From the NCBI GenBank assembly GCA_001414345.1, contig LLCB01000097.1:1-64000 (forward strand): a DNA stretch of 64,000 nucleotides. The letters are read 5' to 3'. Source of the stretch: Hymenoscyphus infarciens (taxonomy: Eukaryota > Ascomycota > Leotiomycetes > Helotiales > Helotiaceae). The position numbers and the translations under genes are program-made. The notes beneath the pieces were generated by a model. That model did no database searches and was not told the DNA's origin. It was given only the letters and a program-made list of their open reading frames with translations. Every line of letters begins with the position of its first letter. Within the stretch, counting starts at the first letter, position 1. Shown here piece by piece: positions 11,402 to 22,516 of the stretch.

Positions 11402-13823
11402 AATAAGATAACTTTTATATACGAATACTTTAATATTATATACTTAGATAGTTTCTAGGAAAAGTATATTAAAAAAGATAAGAAAATACTACTTTTTAAC
11501 TACTAATAGATATATAAGTTTTACCTCTAGAACTCTCTTAATTTCTACTACTATAGTAATACCTCTAATATTATTAATTACTTATTTAAAAAGTATAAGT
11601 TTATAAAGGATATATATTATAAGAGAGAGCTAGTACTAGGGATATCTACTATAATAAATATTATACCCTTTATTTAAGCACTCTTACTAAGAATTAATAC
11701 TATAAATACTTATCTACGTTTTATTATATAAATAAACTAAGCTTTTACTCTTATTAATTATATAGTCTTTAAATAGTTATATTATTCTAATACTTAACTT
11801 CTATCTTTTAAAAGCTATATAACTCTCTAACAGTTTACTAAGTAAAAGTTTAATAAGATAAGATAGGAATAAGCGCTTTTACTTATAGAAATATATATAT
11901 CTATCTCTATTATCTTTAATAGATAGTTATCTAAAAACTATAAATATATTATAAGAGGAATTAGGTATTAGATTAGCTCTAACTAGTAATAATATTATAT
12001 AAATATTAAGTATACTAAGACGGTTTATAGTAAGTCTAGAGAAGGAATAGCAAATGTTTTATTTATCTCTTTTTCTAGTAATATTAATATAATATAATTT
12101 AATAAGATAGATAATAGAATACTTTTAGAGTAATAAAGTTAAAGTTTTAGTCTTAGAATTATATATAAAGTACTTACGATTTATAAGGATAATACTACTA
12201 ATAATAACATCTTTTATAACTACTTTCTCTAGAAGCTTAGGTTCTACTATAATAATAATCCTATACTCGATTTTAATATACTATAGTATCTCTTTTAAGG
12301 TCGCGACTCTTAGATTAGGTGTTTAGTATATTATTTAGTACTTATTACTACTATAGTATTTAACTTCTTAAAAAGTAGGAATATAGAAGAGGCTTTAAGA
12401 GTTATAAACTTAGTATAAAATTCACCTAGGAATAGAGAGTTTCTTATATACTACGTCTCTCTCTCGATTTATATAAAAATATACTATCTTATACTCTAGA
12501 TTATAAGAAGTAATAAACGTCGAGATACTTAGTATTAAATCGCTTAAATAAGGATAATTCCTATTAATATTAATACTTAGTAGAATTCCCTCTATTTAAT
12601 AATATTTAAAGCTTAAAAACAAAAGAGTATAATCGCTTAATTTAGAAGAGACTTTAGCGTATATTAGTTCCTTATTCCTACCTAGGATAAGTAAGATCTT
12701 TATAAGTAAGTAGAGCTTTATATAGAGCCTTTTTATAATTATATACTTTTAGTTTTATACTAGGCGTTATCTCTCTCTAAATACGTTAGTATTATATAAG
12801 GATTAGCTAACCTTATTTATAATATTATAATAAAAGAGACTTCTTATGCTCTTGTACTCTAAGACCTTAAAGATACTTTTAATTATACTAAAATTTCGCT
12901 TAAAAAGTAGACTTTTAAGATAGAGTAGTTACTGATTTACTTTATCGCCTACGTTCTTAATCTGTATATTAAGTATATACTAATTTAATAATAATATAAC
13001 CTCTCTTAAGCTCTCTAAATTATTAATTAGATTAAACTTTATATAAAGTACTAATACTCTTAAGATAGTCTAATCGCTTAAATAGAGCCTACTATAGAGT
13101 GCCTACTAGGATACTCTATCTACTAGTAGAATCTCCTTTTAAGAGCTTATACTTTAAATACTACTAGCTCTAACGAGTTATATACCGACTTTAATTAGTA
13201 TCTTAATAACCCTTATATTATAACTTTTAATACTAATAAGAAGTAGCTTCTAGAATAGTAGAAGTTAAATATCTTTTAATACCTAAATACTATACTTTAT
13301 ATACGCGATTTATTAGCTATTCTAAGCGCTAAAGTCAACGTTAAAAAGCTCTTTTTAAAGGGTTAAGATATAATTAAGGTATAGTATATAGTAATAGATA
13401 GTTCTACTATACGTATTATAAGACTTTTAAAGAGTTACTATAATTAAGAGGATAAAAAGAGTAAAGAAAAAGAGAGTAATTAGAGAGCGATTTTATAAGC
13501 TAAGCTCAACGTAAGTAACACTTTAGGAATAGCCTTATTTAACAACTAATTTATCTACTTTTTTAGCTTAGAAACGCCCTAGCATAGCCTAATCGAGATA
13601 ACAAAAGTAACTAAAGCAGATAATTTTAAGGGATTTTTATATATGTTTAGATAAGTAGGAAACTATACTAAAAAGGTAGAGAATATAGAATATTTATAAA
13701 TAAACGACTACTATTTATACCTCAAACTCTCCTTATTCTTAAATAATTCAAAGGGTAATTTATCTGTAGAAAATCGTAAATATTCTAAATATATTCGTAG
13801 CTTTTATTCGTTGTACAGACCTA
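11402..13823 (-). pseudogene. 5' part of the RIP-destroyed hAT interior
   Basis: This is the larger hAT fragment, on the right of the copia insertion. It is TA-rich, with stops in every frame and no ORF of useful length. If the transposase is on the minus strand, this segment held its N-terminal and catalytic parts. I could not read a catalytic motif confidently. The right inverted repeat occupies 13806-13823. Confidence 0.4.
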
Positions 13824-13831
13824 ACCGGACA
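13824..13831. repeat. Right 8-bp target-site duplication of the hAT element
   Basis: ACCGGACA is a perfect copy of 4347-4354. Unlike the element itself, this pair shows no RIP-type change. Confidence 0.8.
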
Positions 13832-16800
13832 AGATTGGTCTACATTTAGCATACCTTGACAGCTTACGATACCCAGAAGATAGGATGTTGATACAACCAT
13901 GCCCATCGAATCCAAAACTTACGATACTTCAACCCTACAGATCAGCACGACGGAGAGTGATTTTGCTGGTGTTGACAATAGGCTTATTGTATGTGAACAT
14001 ATGCCGGCAATGAGCGGTGCAACTACAACCTTGCCCACTTCTCAGACTCGCCATAATAAGAAGGATAAATGAAGGTAAGTACACAATTAGGCCTCTTAGG
14101 GCAAACAGCTTTGTGGGCCACCCGCGCGGGTGAGGAGAAAATTTTAGAATTTGGATTCCGAAGGGGGGGGGGGTTTATACTCGGAGCTAATCCATTTCTG
14201 GTAGTCCTTGAGTGGGTCCTGCTTGCGTTGGGGCAAGTCTTACTTTTCGCCAAATGCCTCGTCCCTTGCTTTGCTTGGTCAAGAGAGTGTCGCCGATTTG
14301 AGAAGGAAGGAACGATCGTGGCTAGTGGTTGAGCCAAGAGCATTGCGGTCTCGTCCACTGGCTCTACCCAAGGTCGCGCGCTCCTTTCTTCAACCTAGTG
14401 TTACCGTAACGAGGGAAGGCAATAGTCAATAGTATGAATCCCCCTCCCCTCTACATGTATACCGACATTCTTGTCGTCAAAAACGAAACTAGGGGAGGGT
14501 GGGGGGTCTTTGGTGCAGTTTTACTTACCCAGAGTGGACTTGCTCAAAACACTTTTCAAGTCATGAGCCTCAGAAGAAGTGTTCTGCTGCGAATGAGTAA
14601 TCGGTGGAGTACGTCTACCTAAGAATTGAATGCATTCAGCTCGACTCAGTTGGCATAGTGTCGAGGGGTCCAGGGCCAACCAGAAATAGGTGCCCGAAAT
14701 AAAACATCTAAGTTTCGAGGCCCAGTACAGGTATGTATTTAACAACCATTGTCTTGATCTTTGAGCTATTTAGCTTCAATTTATGTTACTCAACAGCGGT
14801 TCATGTGTTAAGTCTTGGGAGTCATCAAGTCCGCAGCTCCCCAACCAACGCTACATCAATAGACATAATTTGCCAATCACACAATTCATGAAAAGCGAGT
14901 GGGGTCATAATGTTCGGGGATCCGATATTCGGATTGAAGACCCCAAGTGAAAGAAGAACCTGTATCCAGCGACTAGTTGAAGAAATGGAATGCATAACAG
15001 CTCTGTAGAATACCCTGCACAGGCATCAGAATCTGCACTTCCATAGAGAAACTGTAGCCATACCTAGACATTTCCATTCCAAAGTCATCTTACAATGTTT
15101 CACAGAAATGTTCTATAGAATCTAGCTATCAGGATGTTGACGTATTTCGTAATGGTACATCGACAATCCGATAACCGGAACGATAAAGATATCGAAGTAA
15201 TTGGAGAGTGCAAGTAGTAAAAAAAAAAGTGAAGACTGATGGTTGACATAGAAAATTACCACCCATTCACTGTTCGCTATACAAGCGAAGCAAAGGTCTA
15301 GACTCTCTCAAACTAGGAGTAGCTAACTTAAAATTGAATTGAATTTTATATCTACCCTTTATATCTTTTTGGATCTAATCTCCACTTAAACTTAAGGGCT
15401 ATACCCGGAGTTCTAAACTTAAAGCTCTTAAACTTTGAAGCTCCACTTGAACTTAAAGCCAATTTTGAACTCTGACATTCTTTTCGAAGCCTAGAGCTTC
15501 TTATGAGTTTTCAAAGCCATGTTGAACCAAAGCCGTACTAGAACTTGGGACACCTCTTATAAAAAGACTGGAACTTGATTGGAACCCAAAGCGACTTTGA
15601 GTGATAGAGCTACTGTTGAGAGGTGAAATTTTTTCTGGATGGTAGAATTCCTTACAAATATCGTGGCCTTTATTGAAGGTGCGAATGCCCATTGAGGAGA
15701 GAAAGAAAGCGGAACTGAAATTATGGCACCGGTTTGTCAACTCATTTCACCTGTATATCTTAAGTGATCATGCGGATACTTCTAGCTATTCTCCCTTTTT
15801 CTGACCGCGCCCACTTTTCCGTCCAAGGGTACCGTGAGATTGGATTCACCTTCTGCAAACTCCCTTTGGAAACACAGATTTAATTCCGCTTGGGTCAGAT
15901 GCATGACAATAAACCTTTCTCAAGGGTCTCAATCAATACCTCTGGTCTCGCTGATCTTTGATTTAACATGCGACTCAGATTCAACCCATAACTCAGAAAT
16001 CCCGAATAGCAATATTCGCTTTTCGCCTTTTAGGTCCTCTTCAGTCTTTAAACGTCCTTCCTTGACCATTCACTCTTATCACTTCACGTCACTGACTTTT
16101 TTATTACCTTTATAACTTCGAGTAAGCCGTGCTGTGCTTGCCATATCCTCCTTGGCCCCTATTGCTCCTCCATACCTCATGCAGAACACGCCTGTCTAAG
16201 GAAGCCACTTGGATCATGGAATATGACACTGGCCTCCAAGTAGTCGCGAGGAGATTGAGAACTTGGTTTGTCTTTCTACCGACTCCTTCCCACAAAACTT
16301 GCCTTGCCACCCAAACAAAGACACCATTAACACACCATGACACGCATCAGAAGTTTGAGTCAAAAATTGGGTAGGCCCCTTGCCCTCCTCCCATCACTTT
16401 CGGGTGCAGTAGGGATGCAAAACATTACTTTGTTCAGGTAACTTCTTCCTTTATCCCCCTTCCCTTCATCCTTCACTTGACCCATAGTCTTGCACCGCTC
16501 AAAGGCAAATCTGCCAAGTGGCTTAGAAATATTATCAGCTGGCGTCGTGATATTGGTGAACTCCTCAAGTGAGATATGTTCCTTTCGTTAAGGTCTTTGA
16601 TAGCCACATCACTAAAAGATTATCTACCAGTGATTTGCGCTTTAATGGAACTTGCGATTTTTCGCCCCCTTCACCAGTATCTCACCTAAAGAGCAGAACC
16701 TCCGCACGAGATTTCTGGCGAAAGAGAACCACATAAAATTGTCATCATGACGGAAGGGATGCAAGACATCGAATGTTAGAAGAAGAGTTGAAAAGTAACT

Positions 16801-18339
16801 CTTTACCCGTGGCACTCCATGAGCTTAGCGAGCAGATAGAGACAAGGAGGAATCGTCTCTTTTCAAATCAAGGACCTACTCCTCCCGAGCGGAATGGGAA
16901 CCTGAAAAGCTGGCATTGATTACAACTAAATTATTCATTAGGAGTTGTTACGTTCGTTAGTGGATACTAGTTCGTTGGGAGTTACAGCGTTCAAAATAAT
17001 GTACCCTCAATAGGAGATATATCGTTCGCATAACATGGCCTTCGAAAAAGACCAAAAATATATTGAACAAGAGAGAAAACATTCAATGGGGGTTGGCAAA
17101 TTGGTACTAGTAAGTTCAATGAATACTACATAGTTTGGGAAGACTTCTTCCACTCTCAATGAGGGCGAACAAAAGCAGATCAGATAAACCTCAAACTCGA
17201 AAGGTCGAACTTCCGAAAGCAAGATAGCTATATAAAGAGACATTTCAAAAGATGAAGCTTCATAGAGTTGTGAGATTAAAGACAGATATAAGATACTGTA
17301 CACCTTCTTCGTAGGCTACAAAATATTCATCTCAAGAAAAGTCGTCATCTATATTCCCTTAAAAAAATATGAAGGTTATCCCCTCCACTGCTAGTATGTA
17401 CCTTTGGGGGATTCGCGCAGACTGTGGGCACTTTTCATCTAAACTATCATTGGCAGATACCCTTACTCACGTCACTGTTACTATATCTACATTCTTAAGA
17501 GTGCCAGGCTTGACTTTTTCAGTTCCAAGACTTAGCTCTTCTTCTGATGGTAGAACAACACAACCTATTACGTCCGAGGGAACCCTTACTACTTAAAGAG
17601 TGAAAAACTTCAGTCCAAAAACTTATCCCATCCCTCCATGCAGAAGCGGGATCTCCATATTTGGAGAAGTAAGGTCAGAACCTGCAAAAGAATGAGTTTA
17701 ACTTTGATTACAGAAGTGCATTAACAGTGCGTTCACGTTCAACAGCAATGCCAGAAAAGAGCGAGTATATGCCTTCGGCATAGTTTCATAATTAATAGAA
17801 AGATACTTAGGACCAGAAAAATTACAGTTATTTAGTGAAATAGCTATCTCATGATTCACTTCTATAATTAACATAAAATTTCTAAAACGGGATCTATCAC
17901 TTCAAAAGACGAAGCTTCTTGACTATAGTAAGTGTTGAGGACGGAAATACAAATATAATATGCTCTCCTGAAGAGCAACAAGCGAAGTTTTTTTTTTTTG
18001 GAGTAGGCTGGTGTTGTCTCGATCTTGAAACAATATCGAGCGAGTTTAGTATGGAAAACAAACATTTCGGGCATAAATAACTTCAAATCTCTAGAACATT
18101 CCCGTTGCTTATAGTCAAAGACTGAAGAATGTCGTCTGATGGAATCCTCTCCATAGTATTAGAGATTGGGAGTTATGACGTGAGGTTTAAAGGGTCTCAA
18201 ATTAAAAGAAGCTACTCAAGTGTACCTACGAGGATATAAATAGGGGTCGCAAAAGCAAATATAAGGCAGGGAAAGGTTATTATGTATTGGTTTAGTTATT
18301 CTTAGGCTTGCTTGGTGTATTCGTCAATGTTTTCTTCTA

Positions 18340-18540
18340 ATTCTTGAAGAGAACGTCAAAACTTACACTGAAGATTTTTGGAGAGAATGTCAAAATATCT
18401 CATATCGAACTTTAGAACTCCTATCGAATGATTTCTCCCGATTACTAAAGAGAACGGCAAAATATCTAATATCAAACTTCAAAACTTCCATCGCATAACT
18501 TCTTCCAATCAATTGAAGAGAATGTCAAAAAGTATCTTTA
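18340..18540. repeat. Degenerate tandem repeat, unit about 66-70 bp
   Basis: Each unit starts with AGAGAA-GTCAAAA (variants GAACGTCAAAA, GAATGTCAAAA, GAACGGCAAAA) and continues with ATATCTNATATCNAACTTNANAACTNC and a CCCGATTA/TCCAATCA end. Two full units and flanking partial units are visible. Confidence 0.6.
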
Positions 18541-18639
18541 ACAAGTCGAAATAATTAGCGAAAAAAGAGAAGTTCCTCAACAATAAAAAACTGGGTAAAG
18601 AGGACTTTAAGAACATACTGTACGTACACCATTCATCCC

Positions 18640-19000
18640 AGACAACGACCATATCCTCATTCTAAACCCATCCGTCAATTTAACTCTCCGGGGGTGAAAA
18701 ATACATATCAGAAGAAGCAAAGTGAGGTAGCAAAGCCGAATATCTCAGTAAACAAATACCCCCAAAGAAGAATCTCCCCATAGGTAAGAGAATAGAAAGA
18801 ATCATAGTAATATACTACACGCTCTCTTACACAGACATTAAACCTTCATCTTAAACCCACTCTTTACTCTTGTTCCCTAGGGAAAGAGGAATATGTCAAA
18901 CGAACTCCCCAATCAAAGTGAATGAGCACAACGGAATATTCCAGTAAATACACACTTTTAAGAGAAGAGAAATATGTATAGGAATATACTGTACTCTTTC
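18640..19000. repeat. Diverged direct repeat of about 190 bp
   Basis: The stretch from about 18650 (ATTCTAAACCCATCC) to 18820 is echoed by 18843-19000 (ATCTTAAACCCACTC). Shared landmarks in order are a TAAACCCA box, a GGGGGTGAAAAATAC/GGGAAAGAGGAATAT box, CAGTAAA-AAATAC, and a TAATATACT end. Identity is low, so this is an old duplication. Confidence 0.45.
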
Positions 19001-19426
19001 AATCATATCTACTACAATATTCACCTGAAAACTCTTCATTCCGTTGATGAAGTAGGGAAAAGACGATAAAGTGATGATACAGGACCAACTTCGCGACAAA
19101 AGTATGTTCACTTGATAGAATAGCTTCGTAAATACATCCATCAATCGGAAATGTCCCGTAGAAATAGGATACCGAAAAGAAACAAAGCAGGTTATTCAAA
19201 TATCGTGAAATTCGCAAGAGAGACTCCGTGGAGTGACAAAATTCACTCATTCACTCGACCACCCACCACACTTTCCCAATTTTTTCCAATTTCGTAAGCT
19301 ACAACACCACACCACCATCATACGCACACCAATTGCACCACCACCACCACCACCACCACAAACCCTCAATCCACCAATCAAACAACATCAAGACCGCCTC
19401 CGAGCCCCAAACCCACCATAACCAAC

Positions 19427-19630
19427 ATGCCGGAAGCCTTCCTCCTCCCCCTCCTCCCCATCGCCCGTTTAGATGACGACCTAAGCGCCGACATCGTCGA
19501 GCCCCCCCTCCTCTCCGAAGACGTGGATTGGAGCCTCGTAAACGCGCGTCGCCCCGTCTACCCGCCCCTTCACCACCTTTGGGACCAGCTACGAACAGTC
19601 CCAGAATACCTGCTCCTCTTCAGCAACTAG
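19427..19630 (+). CDS. Small 67-residue ORF of unknown function
   Basis: ATG at 19427 sits in a good fungal context (CCAAC before ATG) behind a long CA-rich leader, and the codons are GC-rich in third positions, unlike the surroundings. The product starts MPEAFLLPLLPIARLDDD and ends with WDQLRTVPEYLLLFSN. There is no signal peptide or transmembrane segment of clear type and no family I recognise. It could be a real small protein, the first exon of a longer gene, or a decayed gene. Confidence 0.35.
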   Translation: MPEAFLLPLLPIARLDDDLSADIVEPPLLSEDVDWSLVNARRPVYPPLHHLWDQLRTVPEYLLLFSN

Positions 19631-20181
19631 TCTAGCTGCTATCTATTCCGCGAGGAAATAGATGTGGTTGCTGTCGGGGTAGTAAGGGTCTGCGGACTGG
19701 CAGGAGCGCTTGGAATGAGAGATTGAGAGAGATGAGAGAGAGGATGGATGGAATTGGACCCCGTTGTGGGTAGAAGAGAGGATTGGAAACTCGGTCTTTG
19801 GACAACTGCGCTCTCTTGGCCTGTGAGTCTCCCCTATCCCCTCTAGCGAGACCACTTGGCTCTTCAAACCACCGAGGCACTACCACTAGTCATACAGATA
19901 GAACAAACAAAAGCTAATTTATAGACACAAAACAGGTTACGATAGATCCTCGAGAAATCAAAGCACCAATTCCGTCCTCGTTCAAATAAAAGTCCATTGC
20001 ATGATTGATGTGAAAGAAAAACTGGTATCTCCGCTGAAGTACGCAAATTGCCCCGGTTCTGCCTACCCATAAATATCGTTACCGTTCCATGTTCAAAAGA
20101 CCTATATACGCCTTTCGCCGAGGAACCAAGTGGTATCAAATACAGACCCGTGTTGCTGTGACGGAAGAGACACGATTGGGA
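19631..20181. other. Spacer between the small ORF and the LURP-one-related gene
   Basis: This stretch holds the presumed 3' ends of the two convergent genes. No additional coding segment is supported; the overlapping short ORFs have no recognisable content. Confidence 0.5.
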
Positions 20182-21216
20182 TTACTGCTTCTCGTTCTCT
20201 TTTTCGTCGAGGCAGACACAGATTGCCGCCATAAGAGCCAGGTCGACTCCTGGTGCGACGGTAACGTAGTACTACAGGGGTTGTTAGTACTTGTGTAAGT
20301 TTGATGGCAATATATACCCCTCGGTCGCAAAGGATGCTGGAGAGAATAATGGTCAATTTGGCGGGACGAAGACAAGGGAAGGAGCGACCCAGAGTTCTGA
20401 GGTCGATCCTAGGAATGAGGCCAACGCAGGCCTGGACTCGTACCTCGACCTAGTCAGGAAAGGAACTAACCTCGCGACAGACTGGAGCGAGGTGCGCCCT
20501 CTTCCTTGACGGCTTGGGATGTTTTAGAGGGATCTGAATCTTTGTGCAAAAATATCTGGGAGAATGAAGTGACCTAGCCCTCAATTCTCCCAGACCTTCT
20601 CGCACAATGATGCTGAATATTCCAAACCTTCTGACCTCCCAGCACACGTATATAATCAAGAGACTCACAGTCTGCTGTCCTCCAAGCATCTCCCGCATAT
20701 TGAAAACGCTCCTCGAAATCTGCGCAACAACAATTCCGCCCATCGTGATAGTGGCAGATCGATCGAGCCAATCGCCCTTGACAAGTAATTCGATAGGCGC
20801 TTGATTACTCGCATTGATAAAAGTAGCAATCATCTTCGACGTTCCAACTATTCCAAATTAGTCTCTCCCCCTCCCTCTTCGCATTCAAACTTACTAGAAA
20901 ACTTCCCCTTGACCTCGAACAGAACATTTCCATCGGGCGCCTCGGCATAAAAGGTTTTATGTATAGCAATCAACTTCTTCCTCAAATCAAATAGTTTTTG
21001 TCCACTGGCGGTTGCGAACTCCTTGCGATCTGAGAGGGAGAAGGTTGTGCCTCTGCATTGGACAACCTCGGCGCCTGATTCATCTGTGATGTGAAAGGTG
21101 TCGCCGCTAAGAGACCAGACCTTCTCTTTCATCGCTAGGGTTGTTTGTTTACCTACGCAGTAGGTGGGGTTCACGCCTAATGGCGGATTGACAGGTGCGA
21201 GGTGGATTTGTGTCAT
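20182..21216 (-). CDS. LURP-one-related (LOR, tubby-like fold) protein, three exons
   Basis: Exons on the minus strand are 21216-20895, 20847-20669 and 20271-20182, giving 196 residues. Introns are 47 nt (20848-20894) and an unusually long 397 nt (20272-20668, donor GTGAGT, acceptor CCTGTAG). The product has LOR landmarks in order: N-terminal PVNPPLGV, TLAMKEKVWSLSGDTFHITD, a KLFDLRKKLIAIHKTFYAE block, FEVKGKFSIG, LLVKGDWLDRSATIT, then SRSVFNMREMLGGQQT joined to YYVTVAPGVDLALMAAICVC at the C-terminus. This is a complete phospholipid-scramblase-like beta-barrel fold with its C-terminal hydrophobic helix. The biochemical role of fungal LOR proteins is not established. I start at MTQIHLAP rather than an upstream in-frame ATG because family members begin close to this point. 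Confidence 0.85.
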
Positions 21217-22516
21217 TTTGTGCGTTGTTTTTGAATTGATTTGGTTTGGTTTGGAGGGTAGCTGAGGTGCTGAGGTGCTGAGGTGTCTCGTGAAGCTGGG
21301 AGGCTGGGGTCTGGTGGAAGTCGGATTTAGGGGTTTAGATGGGGGGGGAGGGGAGGGGTAATCGATAAGGATCACAGGAGGGTCCTGTGGTGCCTTCTAA
21401 AGAAAGATATTTGTTGGACTTGTACAGAAATGGAGGATGTGAATCAGACGTAGTTTGTGTAGATTTGTGAATCGCAGATGTTCAAGAAGCCGAACAAAGC
21501 AGTATGATTGTACCAACTCTCAGGTCTTTATATATCATGTTAGTCTCAGGTATTTATATATCAACACCACAAGCTCCAGCCGCGCATGGCACAGCCCGAA
21601 ACTGCCAATCGCTGCTGGGAACAAACCTTACCAAGGATGAAGCTATTGCTGCGCCTTGGGACCCGCATTCGAGCTGAATTGATGGTTGTTGAATTTAGGA
21701 ATTGCTTTACTTTTCTTTACGTGAACAGCGGTAGTACGGAGTCGTCATATTACTCTGGATACTTTAGCAGTGCTGGATTTGAGTTTATCGATTGTAAATC
21801 CATCTACTAACGGATACCCCAACGGAAGCAAACATTCCTCCATGTGGCTCAGCAAACACTACCTACTTGTAACTTACTTCGTAACTTCTAATTCTCCGAG
21901 AATTATAGAGCATAGCCGGGTACACGTAGATCTTTCAGGTTTCTGACCAGGATTCAGTCCACGTTGTCACTCCAAGTTTCAGCAATATCATGCCACCACC
22001 AAAACCAGGATTTTGGAGCCGATTTTTGACTTTCTTCATCTATTTCTATATGCTCCGGAGAGCCCGACGATTAGAGAAGAGTGTTTTTCAAGAGTCTTCT
22101 GGTTCTTTACTTGGACGGACAGTAGACCAGATAGTTCCTGGCATCTTTCTGGGGCCGTTTTCCAGAGGCGGTCGAGGCCTTTCAGGTTGTGCTCGAGAGT
22201 GAAGTTCAAGCCCTCCAATCTCTTCACGCAACCCCGTCTTTCTAGGCACGTTTGGTGATGCAGAAGAAGTACTGTGATCGATCACCTTACTCACTACGAG
22301 TACAACCCTCAGCTACCAATGCCTCACATTTCATGTAGCTAATCTAAATAACGAGACAATAGGTAGCAACAGCAACTCTCTCTAAAAAGCAAATGGGTAT
22401 CTCCTCAATCTTTACGCCTTCCAATACAATCCCAGCAAGCAATCCCAGCAAGCAAACACTCACCTTTATGTTCCCCCCTCGGTTTTGTCCATGTCCGTTT
22501 CCATATAATGCACCAA
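21217..22516. other. Intergenic region upstream of the LOR gene and downstream of the Swi5-domain gene
   Basis: No supported gene. A short plus-strand ORF starting at 21990 (MPPPKPGFWSRFLTFF) has a hydrophobic start but is only 70 codons and has no homologue I recognise. A pyrimidine tract at 21336-21360 probably belongs to the LOR promoter. Confidence 0.5.

Larger units (their letters stand above)
4355..13823 (-). mobile_element. RIP-degraded hAT-type DNA transposon carrying a nested copia element
   Basis: The ends are inverted repeats: the left reads TAGGTCTACACAACGAAT and the reverse complement of the right reads TAGGTCTGTACAACGAAT, 18 bp with two transitions. They are flanked by identical 8-bp duplications. 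Removing the copia insertion and one of its target copies leaves about 3.24 kb, a normal size for an autonomous hAT element. The interior is very TA-rich and full of stops in all frames. The minus strand at about 4790-5060 gives an interrupted reading that resembles the C-terminal dimerisation region of hAT transposases, so the gene probably ran right to left; that orientation is tentative. Confidence 0.8.
13832..19426. other. Gene-poor region with diverged repeats and no supported gene
   Basis: Base composition returns to normal after the hAT element. I found no ORF with homology or a believable exon chain. The sequence includes an 11-bp G run near 14164, a CTTAAAG/CTTGAAC-rich patch at 15380-15600, degenerate tandem repeats at 18340-18540 and a diverged ~190-bp direct repeat at 18640-19000. 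A CA-rich leader with a CAC microsatellite (19331-19360) precedes the small ORF at 19427. Confidence 0.55.
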
